Notes: generated from the sequence alone by a model not told the origin. Counted from the first letter of the stretch, positions 18,153 to 27,555 are shown. The stretch: 64,000 bases of DNA from Erwinia rhapontici (GCF_012271765.1 NZ_VRKO01000018.1:124001-188000), one strand, 5' to 3'. Made by a program: numbers and translations.

Positions 18153-18180
18153 GAACTTTTGTGACGGCGTGAAGTCTTAA
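18153..18180 (+). promoter_or_regulatory. Sigma-E type promoter of rybB
   Basis: GAACTT at 18153-18158 and GTCTTAA at 18174-18180 are separated by 15 bases, matching the sigma-E -35 (GGAACTT) and -10 (GTCTAA-like) elements. The expected start, a few bases later, coincides with the conserved 5' end of RybB at 18186. This explains induction of RybB by envelope stress. Confidence 0.85.
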
Positions 18181-18185
18181 TTTAT

Positions 18186-18252
18186 GCCACTGCTTTTCTT
18201 TGAAATCCCCTTATTGTGGAGCCCGTTAATCTTATGATTTTCGGGTTTTTTT
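18186..18252 (+). ncRNA. rybB: RybB small regulatory RNA
   Basis: The first 18 bases, GCCACTGCTTTTCTTTGA, appear identical to the 5' seed region of E. coli/Salmonella RybB as I remember it. The RNA continues with a conserved TTGTGGAGCCC and ends in a CCCG...CGGG hairpin and seven Ts. Length is about 67 nt, somewhat shorter than the 79 nt of E. coli because the terminator hairpin is smaller. RybB is an Hfq-dependent sRNA that represses outer-membrane porin mRNAs under sigma-E stress. Location after ybjL is conserved. Start and end are predicted, not mapped. Confidence 0.9.
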
Positions 18253-18349
18253 CTTTTCTGCTCCTGTCCGATTTTCTGCGGCCTTCTTAATGTTTCCTTA
18301 AGCCCCTCACGGCAAAGTAGCACCATGCTCCCCTGGTCGCCAAACTGTC

Positions 18350-19090
18350 ATGAAATCATCATTAATTCTCAACAAAAGCCAAACGAATCGTGTAATTAAG
18401 AGCGATTCTCTTTACCCCTTGCCCACACACTTTTACCTTAAGCAATTCGTGCTACTGATCCTCAGCGCCATGGTGTTTATCTGGTTGTCGCGCAGTGAAA
18501 GCATCGATATGGCGATCACTCGCCTGTGGTTTGACCCGCTGACACAGCAATTTCCGTGGAAAGATAATCACTGGCTTGATTTGATTAACCATCGGCTGCT
18601 TAAACAGATGGTCATTGGCGGGGGTATCGTACTGCTGCTGGCCGGCGTGGTACGCCGTCAGCCACGCTGGGTATTAGTGGCATTGTTGATGGGCATTGGC
18701 CCGCTGGTGGTGGGCGTACTCAAGGCCACCAGTGCCCACTCCTGTCCGTGGGATCTGGTGGAATTTGGGGGGAAGGCGGTCTCATACCCGTTGTTCGGCG
18801 CTGTCCCGGTGAACAGCGGGCCGGGACGCTGTTTCCCCGGCGGCCATGCATCCAGCGGCTTCAGTGCCCTGGCGCTGTTTTTTCTGTTCTACCCACAACG
18901 CACACGCCTGGCCTGGGCCTGCTGGTGGGCAGCCCTGGCCGTTGGCATGGTGATGGGCTTTGGACAGATTATGCGCGGCGCCCACTTTCTCTCCCACAAC
19001 CTGTGGGCAGCATGGTGGGTCTGGCTGACGCAATGTGTGACTTTCGGATGCGTAACGTATCTGCTTAACAAGACGAGGAAATCAACATGA
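18350..19090 (+). CDS. PAP2-family membrane phosphatase
   Basis: 246 residues with a short N-terminal tail, about six membrane helices and the PAP2 active-site motifs: K125-ATSAHSCPW (motif 1, variant), CFPGGHASSG (motif 2) and RGAHFLSHN (motif 3). Such enzymes dephosphorylate lipid diphosphates or lipid A; the SCPWD variant is typical of a subgroup different from YbjG. The exact substrate is unknown. No good ribosome-binding site precedes ATG 18350, so the true start may be further in. It overlaps ybjG by 4 bases and probably shares its transcript. Confidence 0.8.
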   Translation: MKSSLILNKSQTNRVIKSDSLYPLPTHFYLKQFVLLILSAMVFIWLSRSESIDMAITRLWFDPLTQQFPWKDNHWLDLINHRLLKQMVIGGGIVLLLAGVVRRQPRWVLVALLMGIGPLVVGVLKATSAHSCPWDLVEFGGKAVSYPLFGAVPVNSGPGRCFPGGHASSGFSALALFFLFYPQRTRLAWACWWAALAVGMVMGFGQIMRGAHFLSHNLWAAWWVWLTQCVTFGCVTYLLNKTRKST

Positions 19091-19695
19091 TGGAAGAGCT
19101 GAACCGGGCACTGTTTCTTTGGGTCAATGCCAACGCGGCGTCACCCGAATGGCTGATCGACCTGGCCACCTTTATTGCCCGCGATGTGATCGCCATTGTT
19201 CCCCTGCTGATCGTGGGCCTGTGGCTGTGGGGGCCTCGCAGCCAGCTCACTTCACAACGTGTGCTGGTGGTTAAAACCGGCATAGCACTGCTTTACGCCC
19301 TTGCGATTTCCTGGTGCCTGGCGCAACTCTTCCCACACCCGCGCCCTTTTGCTATTGGTCTGGGGCATCAGTTCCTGTCACATGCGCCGGATGACTCTTA
19401 CCCCAGCGATCACGGTACGGTGATCTTTACCTTTGCCATTGCCTTTATCTGCTGGCACCGCCTGTGGTCAGGCGCGATTTTGATGGTGACTGGCGCAGCC
19501 ATTGCGTGGTCGCGCGTTTATCTGGGCGTACACTGGCCGCTGGATATGCTGGGTGGCATGCTGGTGGGACTGCTCTCCTGCCTGTTTGCGCAAATATTCT
19601 GGCAGTTGTTTGGCGCGACATTGCTACCCCGCCTCTCTTCTCTCTATCGGGCGTTGTTTGCCTTCCCCATCAGTAAAGGATGGGTACGCGATTAA
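19087..19695 (+). CDS. ybjG: Undecaprenyl-diphosphate phosphatase YbjG
   Basis: PAP2-type membrane phosphatase of 202 residues (E. coli 198) ending FPISKGWVRD like the E. coli protein. Active-site motifs are HPRPF, YPSDHGT and SRVYLGVHWPLD. It recycles the undecaprenyl carrier for peptidoglycan synthesis. GAGGAAA precedes ATGATG; either ATG (19087 or 19090) may be used. The start overlaps the upstream PAP2 gene. Confidence 0.92.
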   Translation: MMEELNRALFLWVNANAASPEWLIDLATFIARDVIAIVPLLIVGLWLWGPRSQLTSQRVLVVKTGIALLYALAISWCLAQLFPHPRPFAIGLGHQFLSHAPDDSYPSDHGTVIFTFAIAFICWHRLWSGAILMVTGAAIAWSRVYLGVHWPLDMLGGMLVGLLSCLFAQIFWQLFGATLLPRLSSLYRALFAFPISKGWVRD

Positions 19696-19706
19696 TCCAA
19701 CATGAT

Positions 19707-19730
19707 GGGCCTGATTATTCAGGCTCTTTT
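19707..19730 (+). terminator. Intrinsic terminator after ybjG
   Basis: Stem GGGCCTGA / TCAGGCTC with loop TTAT, followed by TTTT. It lies 12 bases after the ybjG stop. Confidence 0.65.
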
Positions 19731-20078
19731 ACTTTGATGCAGATCACACCTCTCCCTGTTTTTTTAAAAAATGCACGGCTATTTCATGCAAATCACTTTT
19801 TGCTTATTGCGCAACATCATCAACCTATCTCCCAGATATTATGCGTGTTGCGCAAGGCGCTTAAATTAACCGCAAACCACTCCACTAAAAAAAATACAAC
19901 CCATTGATAATTAAAAAATTACGAAAAACAAAGCTGATATTTTCGCCGCCTACGCTCACTATTTCACCATACCAAAATGATAAAAATCAGTGTAAATACC
20001 TGTTTAAACACTCATTACCTGGTCAATAACCCCTTCAAAAACCCACCCTACAGATGTTCACACTAAAAAAGGTGATGG

Positions 20079-20100
20079 AAATGTGATTTCGATCACCGGT
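20079..20100 (+). promoter_or_regulatory. CRP-binding site upstream of sdaC
   Basis: AAATGTGATTTCGATCACCG is a strong match to the CRP consensus (TGTGA, six bases, TCAC). It is about 160 bases before sdaC, giving room for a class I promoter near 20140. E. coli sdaC is known to be CRP-dependent. The rest of the AT-rich gap 19731-20258 shows no gene or other clear element. Confidence 0.75.
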
Positions 20101-20258
20101 AACCCCAAAGACAGTGCTTTCTTCTATTTTTTCTAGTGGTAGAGTGTGCGCCATAAAATCAGAGTAATTAATTAAAGCCGTAATCAGGGGTTAATTCTGA
20201 TATCGCGGAAGGAATACGATTTAGTTAATTGTTTTAACATTTCAACCCTGGAGAAATC

Positions 20259-21542
20259 ATGGACACATCCCAAACGGCGGTGTTGAGCCCCGAAGCAACG
20301 CAGGATGCCAGCGCGTGGCGTAAAACTGACACTATGTGGATGCTCGGCCTTTATGGTACGGCGATTGGTGCGGGCGTACTGTTTCTGCCAATCAATGCCG
20401 GAATTGGTGGCCTGATCCCGTTGATCATCATGGCCGTACTGGCCTTCCCGATGACCTATTTTGCTCACCGTGGACTCTGCCGCTTCGTCTTGTCTGGCCG
20501 TAATCCGGGCGAAGATATTACTGAAGTGGTTGAAGAACATTTTGGCGTGGGTGCCGGTAAGCTGATCACCCTGCTCTACTTCTTTGCCATCTATCCGATC
20601 CTGCTGGTCTACAGCGTGGCGATCACCAATACCGTGGAAAGCTTCATGACTCACCAGTTGCAGATTCAGGCACCGCCACGTGCGCTGCTGTCTCTGATTC
20701 TGATTGTCGGTCTGATGACGATTGTGCGTTTTGGTAAAGAGATCATCGTCAAAACGATGAGCGTGCTGGTTTATCCGTTTGTTCTGGTACTGATGCTGCT
20801 GGCGTTATACCTGATCCCACACTGGAGCAGCGCAATCTTCGACAACGTCAGCCTGAGTGGCAGCGGAAAAGGTCTGATGATGACTTTGTGGCTGGCCATC
20901 CCGGTCATGGTGTTCTCCTTCAACCACTCACCGATTATCTCTGCCTTTGCCGTTGCCAAACGCGAAGAGTACGGCGACCAGGCTGAACCAAAATGCTCAC
21001 GCATTCTGGCACGCAGCCATATCATGATGGTGCTTACCGTGATGTTCTTCGTGTTCAGCTGTGTATTGAGCCTGACACCGGAAAACCTGGCGGAAGCCAA
21101 GTCCCAGAACATCTCTATTCTGTCTTATCTGGCGAACCACTTTGACACCCCGCTGATGGCGTGGCTGGCACCAATTATTGCGATGGTGGCCATTACCAAA
21201 TCCTTCCTGGGCCACTATCTGGGTGCACGTGAAGGCTTTAATGGTACGGTGAATAAGATGCTGCGCAGCCGGGGTAAAACCATTGCCGAGCATAAACTGA
21301 ACCGCTTTACCGCGCTGTTTATGCTGGTGACGACCTGGATTGTGGCAACACTCGATCCAAGCATTCTCGGCCTGATTGAGAGCCTGGGTGGCCCCATCAT
21401 CGCCGTGCTGTTGTTCCTGATGCCGATGTACGCGATTAACAAAGTCCCGGCGATGCGCAAATACAGCGGCAAGCTGAGCAATGTGTTTGTCGTGCTGGTA
21501 GGCCTGGTGGCAATTTCCGCCGTGGCGTATGACCTGATCTGA
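20259..21542 (+). CDS. sdaC: Serine transporter SdaC
   Basis: 427 residues with about 11 membrane helices, nearly collinear with E. coli SdaC (429), including AWRKTDTMWMLGLYGTAIGA and KSFLGHYLGAREGFNG. It is a proton-coupled serine importer of the hydroxy/aromatic amino acid permease family. In E. coli, sdaC is followed by the serine deaminase gene sdaB; here it stands alone between ybjG and dacC. A repeat cluster follows. Confidence 0.92.
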   Translation: MDTSQTAVLSPEATQDASAWRKTDTMWMLGLYGTAIGAGVLFLPINAGIGGLIPLIIMAVLAFPMTYFAHRGLCRFVLSGRNPGEDITEVVEEHFGVGAGKLITLLYFFAIYPILLVYSVAITNTVESFMTHQLQIQAPPRALLSLILIVGLMTIVRFGKEIIVKTMSVLVYPFVLVLMLLALYLIPHWSSAIFDNVSLSGSGKGLMMTLWLAIPVMVFSFNHSPIISAFAVAKREEYGDQAEPKCSRILARSHIMMVLTVMFFVFSCVLSLTPENLAEAKSQNISILSYLANHFDTPLMAWLAPIIAMVAITKSFLGHYLGAREGFNGTVNKMLRSRGKTIAEHKLNRFTALFMLVTTWIVATLDPSILGLIESLGGPIIAVLLFLMPMYAINKVPAMRKYSGKLSNVFVVLVGLVAISAVAYDLI

Positions 21543-21550
21543 TGTTCACA

Positions 21551-21638
21551 GGGTCAGTCATGCCTGACCCCTACCGCTTTGCACACCTCGCCCTGTAAAA
21601 TCCCGAAGTCGTATGTAGGGGCAAGGCACGCCTTGCCC
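21551..21638. repeat. Two dispersed palindromes between sdaC and dacC
   Basis: GGGTCAGTCATGCCTGACCC plus CTAC at 21551-21574 is, in reverse complement, about 21/24 identical to the element at 2842-2865. A second at 21615-21638, GTAGGGGCAAGGCACGCCTT then GCCC, shares the GTAGGGG start with a different palindromic core. Both lie in the convergent sdaC-dacC gap. Confidence 0.6.
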
Positions 21639-21652
21639 AATACGTTGACGAT

Positions 21653-22858
21653 TTACGCGAACCAGCTACCAAACCAGCTATTCATCTTCATCATCACGAA
21701 GTCCCACATGCGGCTAAAGAATCCCCCCTCTTTCACTTCCTCCAGCACCACAAGCGGGCGTTGCTCAATCGATTTGCCATCCAACTGGAAGTCAATTGTC
21801 CCAACGACCTGATGCTTAGCCAGCGGCGCCGTCAGCTGCGGTTGGGTCAGTGTGAAACTGGCCTTCAGATTTTTCATCTGCCCTCTTGGCAGCGTAATTG
21901 AAGCATCCTTCGCCACACCAAGACTGACCTCTTTCCGGTCGCCAAACCAGACGCGCTGGGTGGCAAATGCGTTCCCCGCTTTAATCGGCGTGATGGTCTC
22001 AAAAAAACGGAAGCCCCAGGTCAGCAGCTTTTCACTTTCGCGGAAACGAATCGCATCGGTAGCCGCACCCAGCACCACGGAGATCAGGCGCATATCGCCG
22101 TCCGTCGCGGAAGCCACCAGGTTGTTGCCGGCACCGGACGTATGACCCGTCTTGATACCGTCAACGTGCAAATTGGTACTCCACAGCAGGCGGTTGCGGT
22201 TGTGCTGGCGAATCTTATTGAAGGTAAATTCTTTCTCTTTGTGCAGGGCATACTCTTCCGGCACATCGCGAATCAACGCCTGGCCGATCAGCGCCATATC
22301 GCGAGCAGTGCTGTACTGACCGGAGGAATCCAGCCCGTGCACTGTTTTGAAATGGGTATTTTGCAGCCCCAGCGCCTTCACGTAGTTATTCATCAAGCCA
22401 ACAAACGAATCCTGGCTGCCCGCCACATGATCGGCCAGGGCAATACTGGCATCGTTACCGGACTGGATCACAATGCCTTTATTCAGCTCTGAAACCGGGA
22501 TACGGTCGCCGGGTTTCAGGAACATAAGGGATGACCCCTGCAATACCGGGTTACCGGTGGCCCACGCGTCTTTGCCAACGGTCACCATATCATCGTTGCT
22601 GATTTTGCCTGCTTTCAGAGCCTGCCCGGTAACATAGCTTGCCATCATTTTCGTCAGGCTGGCCGGGTCAAGGCGCTGATCGGCATTAGATTCGGTAAGC
22701 ACTTTACCGCTGTTATAATCCATCAGCACCCAGGCTTTCGCCTCAATCTGTGGGGCGGCAGGTGCCTGCTCTGCCCTGGCGGGGGACAGTGTTAATAGCA
22801 ACAGCGTGGAGGTGGTAGCCAGTGTAAAAACACGGGATGACAGGGAAATATTCTTCAT
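21653..22858 (-). CDS. dacC: D-alanyl-D-alanine carboxypeptidase (PBP6)
   Basis: Start 22858 (MKNISLSS) gives 401 residues (E. coli DacC 400). A signal peptide of about 29 residues precedes the peptidase S11 domain. Catalytic motifs are S67-L-T-K70, SGN in [10 protein letters not shown], and KTG in [14 protein letters not shown]5-type beta domain follows, and the end [16 protein letters not shown] is the amphipathic helix that anchors the protein to the outer face of the inner membrane. It trims pentapeptides of peptidoglycan. The frame extends 10 codons upstream to a TTG. Confidence 0.92.
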   Translation of the reverse strand: MKNISLSSRVFTLATTSTLLLLTLSPARAEQAPAAPQIEAKAWVLMDYNSGKVLTESNADQRLDPASLTKMMASYVTGQALKAGKISNDDMVTVGKDAWATGNPVLQGSSLMFLKPGDRIPVSELNKGIVIQSGNDASIALADHVAGSQDSFVGLMNNYVKALGLQNTHFKTVHGLDSSGQYSTARDMALIGQALIRDVPEEYALHKEKEFTFNKIRQHNRNRLLWSTNLHVDGIKTGHTSGAGNNLVASATDGDMRLISVVLGAATDAIRFRESEKLLTWGFRFFETITPIKAGNAFATQRVWFGDRKEVSLGVAKDASITLPRGQMKNLKASFTLTQPQLTAPLAKHQVVGTIDFQLDGKSIEQRPLVVLEEVKEGGFFSRMWDFVMMKMNSWFGSWFA

Positions 22859-23133
22859 GTCGTGACCAGGTATCCATTTGAAAGACAATGATTAAAATTA
22901 AAGCCAGGAGACTAACCGCCCTACACTAAGGTGTTACATCCTGAAAAAGAACAATTTTACCGTAAAGATTTCTACAGTTTATTCAATATGGCTGATTTTG
23001 CCTGCAATAAGGCACAATTTAGCGTCATTTTCACAAAGTGTAAAACGGGCGTAAATCCGAATTATCGGCGAACAGTTAAGCCTGTCACAAAAATCCGCTA
23101 ATCTGAGAAAAGTCTGCAAGAGGAGTCACGACG

Positions 23134-23790
23134 ATGGATTTAGCGCTGTTTGATCTTGATGAAACACTGATTTGTGAAGACAGTACCGGCCTGTGGCTGC
23201 GCTGGCTGGTTTCCCAGGGATTTGCCCCTGCCGCTCTGATCGATGAAGAGCGGGCTCTGATGGAACAATACTATCAAGGCTCGCTGTCGATGGAAGCCTA
23301 TATGCATACCACACTCTCCCCGCTGGCTGGGATGTCAGCCGCCACGGTATCCGGCTGGATCCGCCGCTTTATTCAGCGAGACATCCTGCCACGCGTCTAC
23401 CCTGCCGCCCGCGAGCGAATGCGCTGGCATCAGGAACGTGGCGATACCGTCATTGTTATCTCGGCCAGTGGTGAACATCTGGTTACACCGATCGCAGAAC
23501 AGTTGGGCGCGTGCGGTGCACTGGCGATTGGCGTGGAGATCGTTGATGACCGCTACAGCGGCCAGACCTATGGCACCATGACCTATAAAGAGGGCAAAGT
23601 CAGCCGTCTGAACGACTGGTTGCTACAGGCGCAAACGCCGACCTATTCCCGCACCTGGGCTTACAGTGATTCCATCAACGACCTGCCGATGCTGGAACAT
23701 GCGGACCATGCCTGGGTTATTAACCCTGCGGAACCGCTAAGCCTGCTGGCTCAGCAGCGCGGCTGGGAAATCTGTCACTGGCTTCGGTAA
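23134..23790 (+). CDS. HAD-IB family phosphatase
   Basis: 218-residue haloacid-dehalogenase-type phosphatase of the SerB-like IB subfamily. Motif I is FDLDETL with nucleophile D7 and general acid D9; motif II serine is in VISASGEH; motif III lysine in YKEGKVSRL; motif IV in YSDSINDLPML. The small cap region lies at about 25-95. The substrate cannot be named. AGGAG precedes the ATG. It is divergent to dacC across a 275-base gap and is followed by a hairpin. Confidence 0.82.
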   Translation: MDLALFDLDETLICEDSTGLWLRWLVSQGFAPAALIDEERALMEQYYQGSLSMEAYMHTTLSPLAGMSAATVSGWIRRFIQRDILPRVYPAARERMRWHQERGDTVIVISASGEHLVTPIAEQLGACGALAIGVEIVDDRYSGQTYGTMTYKEGKVSRLNDWLLQAQTPTYSRTWAYSDSINDLPMLEHADHAWVINPAEPLSLLAQQRGWEICHWLR

Positions 23791-23794
23791 CGTT

Positions 23795-23828
23795 CAGGGC
23801 TGATCGTTTCCGGTCAGCCCTGCTTTGT
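23795..23828 (+). terminator. Hairpin between the HAD gene and yliI
   Basis: A 9-bp stem CAGGGCTGA/TCAGCCCTG with a 10-base loop is followed by CTTTGTT. The T-run is weak, but the position just after the stop and before the convergent yliI supports a terminator. Confidence 0.6.
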
Positions 23829-23831
23829 TGC

Positions 23832-24944
23832 TTAAGGCTGCAACCCCACCTTCAGCAGTTTGCCATTCGCCTCGTCAGTCAGCACATACAGCCAGCCATC
23901 CGGCCCGGCCCGTACATCACGAATACGCTCACCACGGTCGGCCAGCAGACGTTCCTGCCCTTCAACCCGATTGCCATTAAGGCTCAGGCGGATCAGGTTT
24001 TTCTCTTTCAGTGCACCGATAAACAGTGAATCTTTCCACTGTGGGAAGCGTGTGCCGCTGTAAAACGCCATGCCGCTAATCGCCGGAGAAACTTTCCAGT
24101 ACCAGACGGGTTGCTCGGTTCCCGCCACGCGGCCTCCTTTCGAGCCGGGGACTTTTTCACCACTGTAATCAATCCCCCATGTCGCCAGCGGCCAGCCGTA
24201 ATTATTGCCCCGGTGTGGGATATTCACTTCATCGCCGCCACGCGGACCGTGTTCACTCTCCCAGATTTCACCGCTGGCCGGATTCAGGGCAAGTCCCTGC
24301 GGATTACGCATCCCCCAGCTCCAGATTTCAGGCCGAGCCCCTGCTTTAGTGGTCAGTGGATTATCGGCCGGAACAGAGCCATCGGCGTTAAGACGAACAA
24401 TCTTGCCTTGCAGAGCCGACAAATCCTGCGCTTTTTCAGCCTGGAAATTATCACCAAAAGCGATAAACAGATGGCCGCTGCGGTCAAAGGCCAGGCGTGT
24501 CCCCAGATTGGCACCGGTTGACATCCCCTGCTGCCGCAGCACTTCGCGGAAGTCACTCAGCTGGCGATGATCCTCGCTGAGCCGGCCATAGCCAACTGCC
24601 GCTCCGGCGCGGCCGTCCTGCCCGGCGACGGTATAACTGAGCCAGACGCGGCGGCTGCTGGAGAAATCAGGTGCCAGTACCACATCCAGCAATCCGCCCT
24701 GGCGCTGCGCCCAGACCTCAGGCACACCACCAATCGGTTCAGACAGCCCCGCTCCGGCCTGCCAGCGGCGTAACTGGCCGGAACGTTCGGTGATCAACAT
24801 CCCCTGGTTATCCGGTAGAAAGGCCAGCGACCAGGGATGATCCAACCCATCCTGTAGCACCTCAGCATGGACTTTTTCAGCCCGTATCGCTGGGCTGAGT
24901 AATAACGCTGACACCATCGTTAACGCCGCCAGGCAACCTCTCAT
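23832..24944 (-). CDS. yliI: PQQ-dependent soluble aldose sugar dehydrogenase YliI
   Basis: 370 residues (E. coli 371) with a signal peptide of 22 residues ending IRA. The beta-propeller glucose/sorbosone dehydrogenase domain has the stretches HPWSLAFLPD, GMRNPQGLA, SEHGPRGGDEVN and NYGWPLATWG. It oxidises aldoses in the periplasm when pyrroloquinoline quinone is available. No PQQ synthesis genes are in this window. Confidence 0.92.
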   Translation of the reverse strand: MRGCLAALTMVSALLLSPAIRAEKVHAEVLQDGLDHPWSLAFLPDNQGMLITERSGQLRRWQAGAGLSEPIGGVPEVWAQRQGGLLDVVLAPDFSSSRRVWLSYTVAGQDGRAGAAVGYGRLSEDHRQLSDFREVLRQQGMSTGANLGTRLAFDRSGHLFIAFGDNFQAEKAQDLSALQGKIVRLNADGSVPADNPLTTKAGARPEIWSWGMRNPQGLALNPASGEIWESEHGPRGGDEVNIPHRGNNYGWPLATWGIDYSGEKVPGSKGGRVAGTEQPVWYWKVSPAISGMAFYSGTRFPQWKDSLFIGALKEKNLIRLSLNGNRVEGQERLLADRGERIRDVRAGPDGWLYVLTDEANGKLLKVGLQP

Positions 24945-25068
24945 CGTTATGCTCCTTATCGCTATTTGTTAATTAAACGTAGTTAAATTACCAATAATTG
25001 CCGAATTATCCGGTTCAGTGCGCTATATTCCCCGGGCTATTTTTTCAATACTACAAGGGATATGTCTG

Positions 25069-25794
25069 ATGACTTCACGATTACCACAGACGGGTTTCAT
25101 CCGTTTTTTACTGCTACCGTTGATCATGATGGCCCTGCTGCTGACATTAAGCGGCTGCGGCGACAAAGAGCCAGAACAGCGCAAGGCATTTATTGAATTC
25201 CTGCAAACACGCGTGCTGGCAAAATCGCAGGTTGCCGTCCCTACCCTGACGGACGAGGAGACCAAAGCATTCGGCCCCTATGCCAGCGACTATGCGTTAC
25301 TGACGGATTATCACAAGGGGATGAGCAACGTGTTCAGCGCCTCCCTGGGCGAAGTTTTTGCCCAGTTCAGGGGTGTGAATACCGTCAGCAACCTGATGGC
25401 TAAGCGCGATGACCTCAAAAAAATGGCCGATCAAAGTGCCGCCTGGAAACCGGTGCTGGAGAAGCTGCGTGCGGATAGCGAAAGCAAACATGCCGCGCTG
25501 AAACAGCCGGACGATCTGAAGGCGGTTTATGACCAGGTGTGGGCTAAAGTGATTGTTGCACCGAGTGATGCGGCGTTGCAGGTTGCCACGCAGGTCCCGG
25601 AGGTGCTGACGCTGCTGGTGAGCCAGGTGGATCTGTTGAAACAGCAGGGAGACAAAGTCACCGTATCCGGGAATATCGTGCAGTTTACCGACCAGAAAGC
25701 TCTGGATCAGTACAATGCCATTCAGCAAAAACTCCAGCCGTTAGTCATGGATCTGATGAAAACCGCCGGTCAGTTACAAAGCATGATCCGTTAA
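25069..25794 (+). CDS. DUF3053 lipoprotein (YiaF-like)
   Basis: 241 residues from ATG 25069, chosen because AAGGGA lies 8 bases upstream; the frame is open 17 codons earlier. A basic N-terminus and hydrophobic stretch end in LTLSGC, a lipobox with the mature cysteine followed by GDKEPEQRKAFIEFLQ, characteristic of the E. coli YiaF family. Its aspartate-rich +2/+3 positions are not the classic Lol retention signal (residue +2 is Gly), so outer-membrane sorting is likely. Function is unknown. Confidence 0.78.
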   Translation: MTSRLPQTGFIRFLLLPLIMMALLLTLSGCGDKEPEQRKAFIEFLQTRVLAKSQVAVPTLTDEETKAFGPYASDYALLTDYHKGMSNVFSASLGEVFAQFRGVNTVSNLMAKRDDLKKMADQSAAWKPVLEKLRADSESKHAALKQPDDLKAVYDQVWAKVIVAPSDAALQVATQVPEVLTLLVSQVDLLKQQGDKVTVSGNIVQFTDQKALDQYNAIQQKLQPLVMDLMKTAGQLQSMIR

Positions 25795-25830
25795 ATCCGG
25801 GCAGAAAGTTCACCCGTTACAGCATCAAGA

Positions 25831-25862
25831 TAAAAGTGGCCGACCGAGTGTTGCGGTCGGCC
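25831..25862 (-). terminator. Terminator of the DUF3313 lipoprotein gene
   Basis: A 9-bp perfect stem GGCCGACCG/CGGTCGGCC with a 7-base loop. Read on the minus strand it is followed by ACTTTTAT. It lies between two convergent lipoprotein genes and may serve both. Confidence 0.7.
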
Positions 25863-25875
25863 AACAACGAGTACT

Positions 25876-26541
25876 TTACTGCGCAGGGAAAGTCACAACG
25901 TCCCGTACCATCTCATCGATACCGCTTTTCAGCTCGCTCAGATTGATCGGTGCATTGCTGTTAGGCACGGTTTTTCCGTAAGCCTTGCGGACCACTTCCA
26001 CCACCGGTTTGCCGGTTTTCGCATCCAGCAACTGCGTTTCCAGGAACAGCACACTGTTCTGAGTACGATGCCCGGAGGCCGCCATCGTGCTGGCAACGAC
26101 CGCCGCCACCGGCACCACTTCATAGAACTTCATATCCTGATTTTCGGCATTCACCGCCGTGATCGCCGTTTTCATGATCAGCGTGCCGGGGCCGGACTGA
26201 TTCACCAGCGCTTTACGCTGCCCAACCGCACTTTTCAGCTGCTGGTCGAGATAACTGCGCACCTGGTCCAGCGTGGGTTGGCTGACGCGGGCAGTCGGTT
26301 TTGCTGCCGGGTAATAGACCACCGGGGTGTAATAAATGCCGCGATAATCAGACAGTTTAAAATCAGGTGAAACCCAGCGCAACGTTTCATGACCGCTGGG
26401 AGACTCCGATGCTTTCAGGCGGGAATAATCCGGCAAAAAACCGGAATATTGTGTGGTATCAGCTACTTTTGACGAACAGCCGGCCAGCACAAGACACAAC
26501 GTTGCCAGCCCGGCGACCAGAGGGAGACGCAAATTCTGCAT
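25876..26541 (-). CDS. DUF3313 lipoprotein
   Basis: 221 residues from ATG 26541 (AGGA 8 bases upstream). The N-terminus ends in a lipobox LVLAGC with SSK after the cysteine. The body contains FLPDYSRL and LRWVSPDFKLSDYRGIYYTPV, typical of DUF3313. Function is unknown. The gene faces the DUF3053 lipoprotein gene tail to tail. Confidence 0.75.
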   Translation of the reverse strand: MQNLRLPLVAGLATLCLVLAGCSSKVADTTQYSGFLPDYSRLKASESPSGHETLRWVSPDFKLSDYRGIYYTPVVYYPAAKPTARVSQPTLDQVRSYLDQQLKSAVGQRKALVNQSGPGTLIMKTAITAVNAENQDMKFYEVVPVAAVVASTMAASGHRTQNSVLFLETQLLDAKTGKPVVEVVRKAYGKTVPNSNAPINLSELKSGIDEMVRDVVTFPAQ

Positions 26542-26640
26542 TGCCAAATTCCTTGCTCAGTGAAGGTTATTCAAGCATAGAGCGCGCCTGACCTTTCACC
26601 AGCGGGATAAGCAAAATAGTTGATCTGACTGCGGTCAGCG

Positions 26641-27549
26641 TCAGGTTTTTAGCTTCGGATCCAGCGCATCCCGCAGGCCATCCCCCAGCAGATTAAAGGC
26701 GAGCACGGTCAGGAAAATCGCCAGACTGGGGAAAATCGCCACGTGCGGTGCCAGCACCATATCAGCCTGAGCCTCATTGAGCATCGCCCCCCACTCCGGG
26801 GTCGGCGGCTGCGCGCCCAGCCCAAGAAATGACAGGCTGGCTGCCGAAATGATTGAAGTACCAATACGCATAGTGAAATAAACCACAATCGACGACAGCG
26901 TCCCCGGCAGAATGTGCCGCAGGATGATAGTCAGATCCGATGCGCCGATACTGCGTGCCGACTCAATATACGTCAAATGCTTCAGCACCAGCGTATTGCC
27001 GCGGACAAGGCGGGCAAAGGCCGGAATACTGAATATCGCCACCGCCAGAATCACATTCGACATGCCGTTGCCCATCACCGCCACCACGGCGATCGCCAGC
27101 AGAATGCCGGGAAACGCGAACAGCACATCGCAGATACGCATAATGATGCGGTCCCACCAGCCTTCGTAGTAACCGGCTAACAGCCCCAGCAGCGTGCCTA
27201 TCGCGGCACCCACCGCTACCGAGAAGAAACCCGCGACCAGTGATAGCCGGCTACCCAGCAGCACGCGACTGAAAATATCACGCCCCAGCGCATCCACGCC
27301 AAACCAGTGGACCAGCGACGGCCCTTCATTCAGCCGATCGTAATCAAAAAAGTTCTCGGCATCGAACGGGGCGAGAAGCGGTGCAAACAGCGCAATCAGG
27401 ATCAGCAGCAGCACAAAAACAGCGGCAATCATCGCCACATGCTGGCGACGAAAACGCCGCCAGAACTCACGCCACGGGGTACGGACGCGATTGGGACTGA
27501 TACCCGGCAGCGCTGAGAGTACGGCGTTACGTCGCCAGTTAATCATCAT
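26641..27549 (-). CDS. gsiD: Glutathione ABC transporter permease GsiD
   Basis: 302 residues (E. coli 303) with six membrane helices and the DppC-type loop [20 protein letters not shown]. With GsiC it forms the glutathione import channel. It starts 6 bases after the gsiC stop and is the last gene of iaaA-gsiABCD. Confidence 0.94.
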   Translation of the reverse strand: MMINWRRNAVLSALPGISPNRVRTPWREFWRRFRRQHVAMIAAVFVLLLILIALFAPLLAPFDAENFFDYDRLNEGPSLVHWFGVDALGRDIFSRVLLGSRLSLVAGFFSVAVGAAIGTLLGLLAGYYEGWWDRIIMRICDVLFAFPGILLAIAVVAVMGNGMSNVILAVAIFSIPAFARLVRGNTLVLKHLTYIESARSIGASDLTIILRHILPGTLSSIVVYFTMRIGTSIISAASLSFLGLGAQPPTPEWGAMLNEAQADMVLAPHVAIFPSLAIFLTVLAFNLLGDGLRDALDPKLKT

Positions 27550-27555
27550 GCATCC

